Shown in pieces: positions 22,615-30,967 of a stretch of DNA of 31,250 nt. The notes beneath the pieces are model-generated. The model saw only the letters and a list, made by a program, of their open reading frames with translations, was not told where the DNA came from and searched no databases. Source of the stretch: an uncultured Clostridia bacterium (GTDB lineage Bacteria > Bacillota > Clostridia > Christensenellales > Aristaeellaceae); contig CALGBY010000011.1 in assembly GCA_937886445.1 (NCBI GenBank), forward strand, positions 1 through 31,250. The letters are read 5' to 3'. The number at the start of each line of letters is the position of its first letter. Within the stretch, counting starts at the first letter, position 1. The position numbers were made by a program, and so were the translations under genes.

Positions 22615-24582
22615 ATGTCTGAAGATCTGAACAAGCACGGCACGGTAGATGCCGGTGTGCATTATGATGAAAACCAGATCCAGGTGCTTGAGGGCCTTGA
22701 GGCCGTTCGCAAGCGCCCGGGTATGTATATCGGCTCCACGGATGTGAGGGGCCTTGATCACTGCGTGTATGAGATCGTGGATAACGCCATCGACGAGGCG
22801 CTGGCGGGCTACTGCACGCGCATTCTGGTCACCCTGTCACGGGACGGCAGCTGCACGGTGCGCGACAACGGTCGCGGCTTCCCCGTGGGCCTGCATCCCA
22901 AGCTTCACCGCCCCGCGGTGGAGGTGTGCCTCACGGTGCTGCACGCAGGCGGCAAGTTCGGCGGCAGCGGCTATAAGGTATCGGGCGGCCTGCACGGCGT
23001 GGGCGCCAGCGTTGTGAACGCCCTTTCCCGCCATCTGCGCGTGGAGGTGCGGCAGGGTGGCAAGGTGTACGAGCAGGAATACAGCGTAGGCAAGATCGAT
23101 TATGACCTGCGCGTGATCGGCGAAACGGAGGAGACCGGCACCACCGTACAGTTCTGGCCCGATGTGAGAAGCGAGGAGAACCCCGAGGGCGTGTTTGACC
23201 CCGGCATCGCCTTTGAATATGAGACCATCCGCAACCGTATGCGCGAGATGGCCTTCCTCAACAAGGGCATCTGCCTTGTATTGCGTGACGAGCGCCCCGA
23301 GGACGGCCCGAAGGAGAACGAGTTCTGCTTTGAGGGCGGCATCAGCGAATATGTGAGATATCTCAACAAAAACAAGGAGGTCCTCTTTCCGGACCCGATC
23401 TATATGGAGGGCGTGCGCGACGATGTGACGGTGGAGGTGGCCCTCCAGTACAATGACAGCTATCAGGAAATGGTGTGCGCCTACGCGAACAACATCCGCA
23501 CCCCCGAGGGCGGCACGCACCTGACCGGCTTCCAGACGGCGCTGGCCCGCGCGGTGAACGATTACGGCCGCAAATACAAGATCCTGAAGGAGGCGGACGC
23601 CAACCTGAAGGGTGAGGACACCCGTGAATCCCTTGCCGCGGTGGTCTCCGTCAAGATGCCCGAGCCGCAGTTTGAGGGGCAGACCAAGAGCAAGCTGGGC
23701 AACAGCGAGGTAAGGCCCATTGTGGACCGGATGGTGTACGATTCGCTTTCCACCTTTTTTGAGGAAAACCCCGCCGTGGCGCGCTCCATTCTGGACCGGT
23801 GTCTGAACGCCGCCCGCGCGAGAGAGGCGGCCCGCAAGGCGAGGGAAATGACCAGGCGCAAAACGGCGCTCGAAAGCGGCAGCATGCCCGGAAAGCTGGC
23901 GGACTGCTCCGAGCGGGATCCCGCCAAGTGCGAGATCTTCATCGTGGAGGGTGACAGCGCCGGCGGCAGCGCCAAGGAAGGGCGCGACCGTCATTTCCAG
24001 GCCATACTGCCTCTGCGCGGAAAGATCCTGAATGTGGAAAAGACCAGGCTGGACAAGATCCTTGTCAGCGAGCAGATCAAAAACATGATCACCGCCTTCG
24101 GCTGCGGCATCGGAAGCGAGTTCAACCTTGAAAAGCTGCGCTATCACCGCATCGTGTGCATGACCGATGCCGATGTGGACGGCGCGCATATCCGCATCCT
24201 GATGCTCACCTTCTTCTACCGCTATATGCCGGAATTGATCAAGCAGGGCTTTGTTTATTCCGCCATGCCTCCGCTCTACAAGGTAACGAAGGGCAAGCAG
24301 GAGTTTTACGTATATGACGATGATGAGCTGCAGGCCAAGCTGAACGAGCTGGGCAAGGACGGCAAATACGAGATACAGCGCTACAAAGGTCTGGGCGAGA
24401 TGAGCTCCGAGCAGCTGTGGACCACCACCATGAACCCCGCCACCCGCACGATGAAGCGCTTTGAGCTTTCAGATGCCGTGCAGGCGGACGCCATCTTTAC
24501 CCTGCTGATGGGCGATCAGGTGGAACCCAGAAGAGAATTCATCGAGCAGAACGCCAAGATGGTGGCGGATCTGGATCTGTAA
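22615..24582 (+). CDS. gyrB: DNA gyrase subunit B
   Basis: 655 residues from ATG 22615, with GGGAGGG just upstream; the in-frame ATG at 22579 falls at the expected RNA start and lacks a ribosome site. GyrB is the ATPase part of gyrase, which adds negative supercoils. Seen: GHKL ATPase signature (LEAVRKRPGMYIG at 28-40, EIVDNAIDEALAG, GRGFPVG), GGLHGVGASVVNALS, the TOPRIM motifs EGDSAGGSAKEGRDR from residue 445 and DADVDGAH at 518-525, and QRYKGLGEM near the end. Gyrase, not topoisomerase IV, is decided by its partner: the next gene has the GyrA box. Forms an operon with gyrA. Confidence 0.96.
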   Translation: MSEDLNKHGTVDAGVHYDENQIQVLEGLEAVRKRPGMYIGSTDVRGLDHCVYEIVDNAIDEALAGYCTRILVTLSRDGSCTVRDNGRGFPVGLHPKLHRPAVEVCLTVLHAGGKFGGSGYKVSGGLHGVGASVVNALSRHLRVEVRQGGKVYEQEYSVGKIDYDLRVIGETEETGTTVQFWPDVRSEENPEGVFDPGIAFEYETIRNRMREMAFLNKGICLVLRDERPEDGPKENEFCFEGGISEYVRYLNKNKEVLFPDPIYMEGVRDDVTVEVALQYNDSYQEMVCAYANNIRTPEGGTHLTGFQTALARAVNDYGRKYKILKEADANLKGEDTRESLAAVVSVKMPEPQFEGQTKSKLGNSEVRPIVDRMVYDSLSTFFEENPAVARSILDRCLNAARAREAARKAREMTRRKTALESGSMPGKLADCSERDPAKCEIFIVEGDSAGGSAKEGRDRHFQAILPLRGKILNVEKTRLDKILVSEQIKNMITAFGCGIGSEFNLEKLRYHRIVCMTDADVDGAHIRILMLTFFYRYMPELIKQGFVYSAMPPLYKVTKGKQEFYVYDDDELQAKLNELGKDGKYEIQRYKGLGEMSSEQLWTTTMNPATRTMKRFELSDAVQADAIFTLLMGDQVEPRREFIEQNAKMVADLDL

Positions 24583-24592
24583 GGCCATCCGC

Positions 24593-24615
24593 CTGAAAAC
24601 GGTGCCCGTTTTCAG
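24593..24615 (+). repeat. Perfect hairpin between gyrB and gyrA
   Basis: CTGAAAACGG (24593-24602), loop TGC, CCGTTTTCAG (24606-24615). No T run follows, so not a plain terminator. It could be an RNA processing or stability element that sets gyrB:gyrA ratio. It lies 10 bases after the gyrB stop and 22 bases before the gyrA ribosome site. Confidence 0.7.
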
Positions 24616-24654
24616 ACAGATGTCGGCGCTTCATCCTAAGGAGGATACATAGAT

Positions 24655-27267
24655 ATGAGCGATATTCAGGACCGGCTTTTGCCGGCGGACCTTGAAACGG
24701 AAATGAAAACCTCGTTCATCGCGTACGCGATGGCGGTCATCATCAACCGTGCCCTGCCCGATGTGCGCGACGGCCTGAAGCCCGTGCACAGGCGCATCCT
24801 GTACGATATGAGCGAGCTGGGCATGACGCCCGATAAGCCGTACCGCAAGAGCGCGCGTCTTGTGGGTGATGTGCTGGGTAAATTCCATCCCCACGGCGAC
24901 AGCAGCGTGTACGAGGCCATGGTGCGTCTGGCGCAGGGCTTCAATATGCGCTATACGCTGGTGGACGGCCAGGGCAACTACGGCAGCGTGGACGGCGACG
25001 GTGCCGCCGCCATGCGTTATACCGAAGCGCGTATGAGCAAAATATGCATGTACATGCTTCAGGATATCGAAAAAGACACTGTGGACTTTATGCCCAACTT
25101 TGATGAAACGCTGATGCAGCCCACCGTGCTGCCCTCCCGTTTCCCCAATCTTCTGGTGAACGGCTCCGCCGGTATCGCCGTGGGCATGGCCACCAATATC
25201 CCCCCGCACAACCTGTGCGAGGTGATCGACGGCGCCATCTGCCTGATCGATCATCCGGACGCCGGCCTTGATGAGCTGATGGAGCACATCAAGGGGCCGG
25301 ATTTCCCCACCGGCGGCATCATTCTGGGCCGCAGCGGCATCCGTGAGGCCTATCATACCGGCCGCGGGCGCATCGCGGTGAGGAGCAAGACCGATATCGA
25401 GGAAATGCCGGGCAACCGTCAGCGCATCGTGGTGAGCGAGATCCCCTACGGCGTGAACAAGGCCAAGCTTGTGGAAAAGATCGCCGATCTTGTACACGAA
25501 AAGAAGCTGGAGGGCGTGAGCGACATCCGCGATGAGAGCGACCGCAACGGTATGCGTATCGTGATCGAACTGAAGCGCGATGTGCAGAGCCAGGTGGTGC
25601 TCAACTTCCTTTACAAGCACACCCAGCTGCAGGATACCTTCGGCATCATCATGCTGGCGCTGGTGGACGGCTATCCCCGCGTGCTTTCGCTTCGCGATAT
25701 GCTGCTCTATTATGTAAAGCATCAGGAAGAGGTGCTCACCCGCCGCACGAAGTATGATCTTGAAAAGACGCTGGCCCGCGCCCATATTCTGGAGGGCCTG
25801 CTCAAGGCGCTGGACAACATTGATGAGATCGTGCAGATCATCCGCTCCAGCCGTGACCCCGGCGAGGCCAAGCAGACCATGATGGACCGCTTTGACCTTT
25901 CCGATAAGCAGGCGCAGGCCATCCTCGATATGCGCCTTGCCCGCCTGACAGGTCTTGAACGCGACAAGCTTTTGCAGGAATATGAAGAAGCGCAGCGCAC
26001 GATCGAATATCTGCGCGGCCTGCTTGAGGACAGGGATAAGCTGATGGGCGTTGTGAAGGCGGAGCTGACCGATATCAAGACCAAATTCGGCGATCCGCGC
26101 CGCACCGAGCTTTCGGTGATCGAGGGCGAGATCGATGTGGAGGATCTGATCGCCGTGGATGACATGGTGGTCACGCTTACCCACTTCGGCTATGTCAAGC
26201 GGCTGTCCAAATCCACCTACCGCGCGCAGCGCAGGGGCGGCAAGGGCATCAGCGGCATGACCACCCGCGAGGAGGACTACGCAGAATCCATCTATACCAT
26301 CAACAGCCATGATGATATCATGTTCTTTACCAATTTCGGCCGCGTGTACACGCTCAAGTGCTACCAGATCCCCGAGGCCGGGCGTACGGCCCGCGGCACG
26401 GCCATTGTGAACCTGCTGCCGCTTTCCGCCGGCGAAAAGGTGAGCACCATGATCCCCGTGCCCAAGGAGGGCAGAGAACGCTATTCCCTCGTGATGGCCA
26501 CCGGTAACGGCGTGATCAAGAAGACCGACCTTGCCGAGTTTGACTACATGCGCAAGGCGGGCAAGATCGCCATCGTGCTGCGCGAGGATGATCAGCTGAT
26601 CGATGTGGAGCTGGTGCTGGAGGGCCAGGAGCTGATGCTGGCCACCCGCAAGGGCCTGAGCGTGCGCTTCAACGAGCGTCTGCTGCGCCCGATGGGCCGC
26701 GTGAGCCACGGCGTGCGCGGCGTGCGCCTCACCGAGGGCGACGCGGTGTGCTCCATGTGCGCGGTGGAAGAGGACGCGCTGGTGCTCTGCGTATCCGAAA
26801 ACGGCTTCGGTAAGCGGTCCGACCCCGAAAGCTACCGCGAGACCAACCGCGGCGCCAAGGGCGTGCGCGGCATGGCGGTGAATGAAAAGACCGGCAATGT
26901 GGTGGCGCAGCTGATGGTGAAGGAGGATGAGGACCTGATCCTGATCACCGATGACGGCACCGTGATACGCACCGCGGCGGATACCGTGCGCGTGTGCGGC
27001 AGAGCCAGCCAGGGCGTGATGATGATGCGCCTTGCCGAGGGCAGCCGCGTGGTGGGCGTGACCAGGGTAAACAAGGAGGACGAGACCGAGGAGGAGGAAG
27101 CGGAAGCCGCCTCCGCCGAAGGCATCCTGCCGGAGGAAGCGCTTCAGGAAACAACGGACGCCGGTGAAATGACCGATGAGGAAGCCGAAAACGAGGCCGG
27201 TGATTTCGGAAGCGATCTGGACTTTGAGGATGAAAGCACCGCGGAGGAGCCGGAAAGCGATATCTGA
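24655..27267 (+). CDS. gyrA: DNA gyrase subunit A
   Basis: 870 residues. GyrA cuts and rejoins DNA; catalytic Tyr is Y122 (AAMRYTEARM). The quinolone region reads HPHGDSSVYEAMVRLAQ with Ser 83 and Glu 87, residues seen in susceptible Gram-positive enzymes, so no common resistance change is present. The C-terminal wheel has the GyrA box QRRGGKG (in YRAQRRGGKGISGM), which marks gyrase and not ParC. After the wheel comes an acidic tail of about 65 residues (TEEEEAEAAS, then many Glu/Asp to the end). AAGGAGG lies about 10 bases before ATG 24655. The pair gyrB-gyrA is often near oriC, but no dnaA, dnaN, recF or DnaA boxes are visible here. Confidence 0.96.
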   Translation: MSDIQDRLLPADLETEMKTSFIAYAMAVIINRALPDVRDGLKPVHRRILYDMSELGMTPDKPYRKSARLVGDVLGKFHPHGDSSVYEAMVRLAQGFNMRYTLVDGQGNYGSVDGDGAAAMRYTEARMSKICMYMLQDIEKDTVDFMPNFDETLMQPTVLPSRFPNLLVNGSAGIAVGMATNIPPHNLCEVIDGAICLIDHPDAGLDELMEHIKGPDFPTGGIILGRSGIREAYHTGRGRIAVRSKTDIEEMPGNRQRIVVSEIPYGVNKAKLVEKIADLVHEKKLEGVSDIRDESDRNGMRIVIELKRDVQSQVVLNFLYKHTQLQDTFGIIMLALVDGYPRVLSLRDMLLYYVKHQEEVLTRRTKYDLEKTLARAHILEGLLKALDNIDEIVQIIRSSRDPGEAKQTMMDRFDLSDKQAQAILDMRLARLTGLERDKLLQEYEEAQRTIEYLRGLLEDRDKLMGVVKAELTDIKTKFGDPRRTELSVIEGEIDVEDLIAVDDMVVTLTHFGYVKRLSKSTYRAQRRGGKGISGMTTREEDYAESIYTINSHDDIMFFTNFGRVYTLKCYQIPEAGRTARGTAIVNLLPLSAGEKVSTMIPVPKEGRERYSLVMATGNGVIKKTDLAEFDYMRKAGKIAIVLREDDQLIDVELVLEGQELMLATRKGLSVRFNERLLRPMGRVSHGVRGVRLTEGDAVCSMCAVEEDALVLCVSENGFGKRSDPESYRETNRGAKGVRGMAVNEKTGNVVAQLMVKEDEDLILITDDGTVIRTAADTVRVCGRASQGVMMMRLAEGSRVVGVTRVNKEDETEEEEAEAASAEGILPEEALQETTDAGEMTDEEAENEAGDFGSDLDFEDESTAEEPESDI

Positions 27268-27292
27268 ACGGAAACACAGCTTTGATCTATGC

Positions 27293-27321
27293 CGGGGCGA
27301 AAGCGATTTCGCCCCGTTTTT
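27293..27321 (+). terminator. Terminator of gyrB-gyrA
   Basis: CGGGGCGAA (27293-27301) / TTCGCCCCG (27308-27316), then TTTTT. A second hairpin, GGCGGCC AAAA GGCCGCC (27328-27345), follows immediately and ends a few bases before the ribosome site of the next gene; it may shape that leader. No promoter for the next gene is evident in the gap, so it may depend on read-through. Confidence 0.85.
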
Positions 27322-27360
27322 GAAGAAGGCGGCCAAAAGGCCGCCGCGAAGGGAAAAAAC

Positions 27361-28995
27361 ATGACACAGAAACAAAAAACGCTTGTGGGCGGCGTGAGCG
27401 TGCTGGCGGCTGCCGGCATGATCTGCAAGGTGGTGGGCGTGATCTACCGCATCCCCCTTGCCAACACCGTGGGCGGGGAAGGGCTGGGCCTGTACAGCAA
27501 GGTGTTCCAAAGCTACAACCTGCTGCTCACCGTATCCTCCGCCGGCATCCCGGTGGCTATTTCCCGCATGGTGAGCCATTATGTTACCAAAGAGGAGGAG
27601 GGCACCGCGAGGCGCGTGTTCATTACCGCGCTGTGGGCGCTGTTTGCCCTGGGGCTGATCGCCACATTGCTTCTGGCAGCCTTTTCCTCCCCTCTCGCGG
27701 AGCTGGCCGGCGCGCCGGAGATCGGCATCGGCTACATCGCCATCGCGCCCAGCCTGCTGCTCGTGTGCGTGATGAGCGCCTTCCGCGGCTATCTGCAGGG
27801 GCACCGCGTGATGCTGCCCACCGCCGTCTCCCAGCTGATCGAGCAGGTGGGCAAGCTGGCGGTGGCGCTGCCGCTGGCGGTGTTGGGCATGAATAAGGGC
27901 GGCCCCGCGATGGGCGCCGCCGGCATGCTGCTGGGCACCAGCATCGCGGAGGGCGCGGCGCTGTGCTTTATGGTGTATGCGCATCTGAAGGAGAAAAAGC
28001 GCCGTGCGGAAGCGGGTGCGGAAAGCTCCCTTACCGATAAAAAGATCCTTTCAAAGCTGGCCGGCATCGCCGTACCCATCACCATCGGCGCGTGCATCGT
28101 GCCGCTGGCCGGGTGGATCGACAGCTTCATGGTCACCCGCCTCATCGAGGGCAACGGGGTGGAGCATGCCGACGCGCTGCTGCGCTACGGCCTGTATTCC
28201 AGCGTGGTGCTTTCGCTGATCAATGTGCCCACCGCCATCGCGATGGCGGTATCCACCAATCTGGTGCCCGATATCTCCTCCGGCATGGCGAAGGGCGATA
28301 TGCCCTATGTGCGCAGGGAGAGCGCCGCCGGGTTGAGGATGGCGAGCGTGATCGGCATTCCCTGCTCGGTGGGGCTGTGCCTGCTCGCAAAGCCCATCCT
28401 CTATATGCTGTTCCTCGGAAAATACACCCCGGAGCAGCTGGACCTGGCGGCGGAGATCCTTCGCCTTTCGGCGCTCACCATCGCGCTGTTTACCATGGTG
28501 CAGGCCACCAGCGGCATCCTGCAGGGCTGCGGAAAGCAGCGCCTGCCCATGTACACGCTGGCCGCGGGCGTGGCCTGCAAGATCGTTCTCAACATCCTTT
28601 TGATCGGCACTCCCTCCGTGGATATCCACGGCGCGCCCATCGCGTCCCTCGTGTGCTACACGGTGAGCATGGTGCCCAACCTGTACTTTGTGCGCAAATA
28701 CACCGGCACAGGGCTGTCGGTGTCTGATCTGCTGCTGCGCCCGCTCGCGGCCTCCGCCGTAATGGGTGCCGTGGTGTGGGCGGTGTGGCGCTTCGCGTTC
28801 GGCGACGCGGTGCTTACCGAAAGCCGCCCGCTCACGCTGCTGGGTGTGATATTGTGCCTGGGGCTGGGCGTAGCGGTGTACGCCGTGTGCGTGCTGCTGT
28901 TCGGCGCCGTACGCGGGGAGGATCTGCCCGGAGCGGCCGGAAGGGCCGTAGGCAAGCTGGAAAGAAAGCTTTTCCCCACGCGGGAAAAGCGGTAA
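27361..28995 (+). CDS. MOP-superfamily flippase, SpoVB/YabM type
   Basis: 544 residues from ATG 27361 (AAGGG about 7 bases upstream; the upstream open frame would start inside the gyrA terminator). A polytopic membrane protein with about 14 helices, beginning LVGGVSVLAAAGMICKVVGVIYRIPLANTVGGEGLG, a typical start for the polysaccharide-transporter branch of the MOP family. FRGYLQGHRVMLPTAVSQLIEQVGK near residues 140-165 is also typical. Members flip lipid-linked wall precursors (MurJ/YtgP/SpoVB) across the membrane. Which lipid this one carries is not clear; the position before mazG and HU favours the yabM relative. Overlap or gap to mazG is 12 bases. Confidence 0.85.
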   Translation: MTQKQKTLVGGVSVLAAAGMICKVVGVIYRIPLANTVGGEGLGLYSKVFQSYNLLLTVSSAGIPVAISRMVSHYVTKEEEGTARRVFITALWALFALGLIATLLLAAFSSPLAELAGAPEIGIGYIAIAPSLLLVCVMSAFRGYLQGHRVMLPTAVSQLIEQVGKLAVALPLAVLGMNKGGPAMGAAGMLLGTSIAEGAALCFMVYAHLKEKKRRAEAGAESSLTDKKILSKLAGIAVPITIGACIVPLAGWIDSFMVTRLIEGNGVEHADALLRYGLYSSVVLSLINVPTAIAMAVSTNLVPDISSGMAKGDMPYVRRESAAGLRMASVIGIPCSVGLCLLAKPILYMLFLGKYTPEQLDLAAEILRLSALTIALFTMVQATSGILQGCGKQRLPMYTLAAGVACKIVLNILLIGTPSVDIHGAPIASLVCYTVSMVPNLYFVRKYTGTGLSVSDLLLRPLAASAVMGAVVWAVWRFAFGDAVLTESRPLTLLGVILCLGLGVAVYAVCVLLFGAVRGEDLPGAAGRAVGKLERKLFPTREKR

Positions 28996-29007
28996 GGAGG
29001 CGCGGCT

Positions 29008-30438
29008 GTGGCTTATAGGATCACTGTTGTTTCACTGGGGCCGGGCTCAAGAGAGCTGCTCACGCTGGGCGCGCTGGAGGAAATGAAAAAGGCCGGAAGG
29101 CTGATCCTGCGCACTGGCCTGACCGATGCCGCCCTTTACCTGCGGGAGCAGGGCTATGCTTTTGACACGCTGGATGACCTGCACGAGACCTGCTCCACCT
29201 TTGAGGAGCTGACCCGCGCCTGCGTAAAGCGGGTGCGCGCCGCCGCGAAGGAAAAAAATGTGTGCTACGCGGTGCTGGACGCCGCGCGGGATGAATCCGC
29301 CCGGGAATTGCTTAACAAACGCGGCACGCGGGCGCTGCCGGGCGTAAGCCTTGCGGGGCCGGCGCTGGCGGCCTGCCCCGAGGAAAATGTGCTGGTGGAA
29401 ACGGCGAGCGGCCTTTCGGTGGCCTCCACCTCCTCCACGCTGTGCGTGTGCGAGCTGGATAACCGCGTGCTGGCGGGGGAATGCAAGCTGAAGCTGCTTG
29501 CCCGCTACGCGCCCGATACCGTTGTGCTGTTTTTCCCGCCCTCCGCGCAGGCGGAGCGCAGGTACAAAAGCATCACGCTGGATGAGCTGGACCGCCAGAA
29601 GCACTATGACCATACCGTGTGCGCGGTGATCCCCGCCGTGCCGCTTACGGAAAAAAAGCGCTTTGATTTTTACGATCTGGAGCGCGTGATGGCTGTGCTG
29701 CGCTCTCCCGGCGGCTGCCCCTGGGACAGGGAGCAGACGCACGCCTCCCTGCGCCCCTATCTGATAGAGGAAAGCTATGAGGCGGCGGACGCCATCGACA
29801 GGGAGGACTGGGATCAGCTTTATGACGAGCTGGGCGATGTGCTGCTGCAGGTGGTGTTCCACGCGAGCATCGCGGAAAGCACGGGGGATTTTGAACTGAG
29901 CGATATCACCACCGCCATCTGCAAAAAGATGATCCGCCGCCACAGGCACATTTTTGGCGGGGATGACTGCCCCACCGCGGAGGCCGTGGCCTTGAACTGG
30001 GAAAAGATCAAGCGGGAGGAGCGCGGCACAAAAAGCCAGAGCGAGGTGCTGAAGGAGGTCGTTCCCGGCATGGAGCCGCTGCTGCGCGCCGCCAAGGTGC
30101 AAAAGAAGGCGCGCGATGTGGGCTTTGACTGGGATGACCCGAAGGACGCCCTGCAGAAGGTGCACGAGGAAGCGGACGAGGTGCTGGAGGCGCTTCGGGA
30201 AGGGAACGCGGACAGGATAGAGGATGAGCTGGGAGACCTGTTCTTTTCCTGCGTGAACACCGCCCGCCTTGCCGGGGCGGACAGCCAGAAATGCCTGCAC
30301 CGCGCCACCGAAAAGTTCATTTCCCGCTTCACACGGATGGAAAATGCCGTAAAATCGGACGGAAAATCGCTAAAAGACTTGACATTGAGCGAAATGGATG
30401 TATACTGGAATGGTTGCAAGCATGAAGCAGGCTTGTAA
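29008..30438 (+). CDS. mazG: MazG nucleoside triphosphate pyrophosphohydrolase with methylase-like N-domain (YabN type)
   Basis: 476 residues, GTG start at 29008 with AAGGAGG 8 bases upstream. Residues 1-220 match the fold of tetrapyrrole methylases (VVSLGPGSRELLTLGALE at 7-24) but the middle is diverged: the usual PGVSS-type motif reads PGVSLAGPALAA, so methyltransferase activity is doubtful. Residues 225-470 hold two MazG halves: LRSPGGCPWDREQTHASL (231-248) with metal site E254, E255, E258 and E274..D277, then a second set E387, E388, E391 and E407..D410. MazG removes pyrophosphate from NTPs, including abnormal ones. It sits between the MOP gene and HU, as in the Bacillus yabM-yabN region. 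The HU promoter lies inside its last 60 bases. Confidence 0.93.
   Translation: MAYRITVVSLGPGSRELLTLGALEEMKKAGRLILRTGLTDAALYLREQGYAFDTLDDLHETCSTFEELTRACVKRVRAAAKEKNVCYAVLDAARDESARELLNKRGTRALPGVSLAGPALAACPEENVLVETASGLSVASTSSTLCVCELDNRVLAGECKLKLLARYAPDTVVLFFPPSAQAERRYKSITLDELDRQKHYDHTVCAVIPAVPLTEKKRFDFYDLERVMAVLRSPGGCPWDREQTHASLRPYLIEESYEAADAIDREDWDQLYDELGDVLLQVVFHASIAESTGDFELSDITTAICKKMIRRHRHIFGGDDCPTAEAVALNWEKIKREERGTKSQSEVLKEVVPGMEPLLRAAKVQKKARDVGFDWDDPKDALQKVHEEADEVLEALREGNADRIEDELGDLFFSCVNTARLAGADSQKCLHRATEKFISRFTRMENAVKSDGKSLKDLTLSEMDVYWNGCKHEAGL
30379..30406 (+). promoter_or_regulatory. HU promoter inside the end of mazG
   Basis: TTGACA (30379-30384), 16 bases, TATACT (30401-30406), all within the mazG reading frame, which stops at 30438. 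RNA would start near 30413, about 55 bases before the HU start. Confidence 0.8.
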
Positions 30439-30467
30439 AATCAAACACTATCAGTGGAGGGAATACC

Positions 30468-30743
30468 ATGAATAAGAGTGAATTTGTAGCTGCTCTGGCC
30501 GAAAAGGCCGGTTTGTCCAAGAAGGATGCCGAAAAGGCGCTTTCCGCTTTTGTTGAGACCGTTGTGGACGAAATGAAGGCCGGCAACAAGGTGCAGCTGA
30601 TCGGCTTCGGCACCTTTGAGGCCAAGACCCGTGCCGCCCGCACCGCCCGCAACCCCCAGACCGGCGAAGCCATCGAGATCGCCGCTGCCAAGAAGCCCGC
30701 TTTCACCGCCGGCAAAGCCCTGAAGGACCTGCTGAACGCGTAA
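30468..30743 (+). CDS. hup: HU family DNA-binding protein
   Basis: 91 residues, the full length of HU. A small dimeric protein that bends DNA and packs the nucleoid. Seen: NKSEFVAALAEKAGLSKKDAEKAL (helices), GNKVQLIGFGTFE (core beta with GFGTF) and the DNA arm with RNPQTGEAIEI, whose proline inserts in DNA, then KKPAFTAGKALKD. GTGGAGGG lies about 9 bases before the ATG. It can be made from the mazG transcript and from its own promoter, which suits a very abundant protein. In Bacillus the neighbouring S4-domain gene yabO follows; here the next gene is an unrelated DUF6273 gene, so synteny ends. Confidence 0.96.
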   Translation: MNKSEFVAALAEKAGLSKKDAEKALSAFVETVVDEMKAGNKVQLIGFGTFEAKTRAARTARNPQTGEAIEIAAAKKPAFTAGKALKDLLNA

Positions 30744-30744
30744 T

Positions 30745-30799
30745 ATCACTTCACGAAAGTGATCGACCCCCGTATGCCGCAAGGCAGGCGGGGGTTTTT
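30745..30799 (+). terminator. Terminator of hup with preceding small hairpin
   Basis: ATCACTT (30745-30751) / AAGTGAT (30757-30763) right after the stop codon, then the main hairpin ACCCCCG (30766-30772) / CGGGGGT (30789-30795), with an inner TGCC/GGCA, and TTTTT. Confidence 0.88.
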
Positions 30800-30902
30800 A
30801 TGTGCCCGCGGGGCGGCAGGGAAACGGGCGCAGCTTTGCGGAAGGGGAGCAAAAGAGCGCTTTTGGAAGAAGAAATCTGTCGAACACGTTTTTCAAACTT
30901 TA

Positions 30903-30930
30903 TTGACAAAATCGTGATAGATATTATAAA
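30903..30930 (+). promoter_or_regulatory. Promoter of the DUF6273 gene
   Basis: TTGACA (30903-30908), 16 bases, TATAAA (30925-30930). The region is AT-rich with a direct repeat of ATAGATAT (30917-30924 and 30937-30944), possible regulator contacts. Confidence 0.8.
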
Positions 30931-30967
30931 ATAGTAATAGATATATACGTTTGGGGGGAGATAGAAC

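Noticed and set aside
22615..27267. Topoisomerase IV (ParE-ParC) instead of gyrase.
   Set aside because: The second protein carries the intact GyrA box QRRGGKG.
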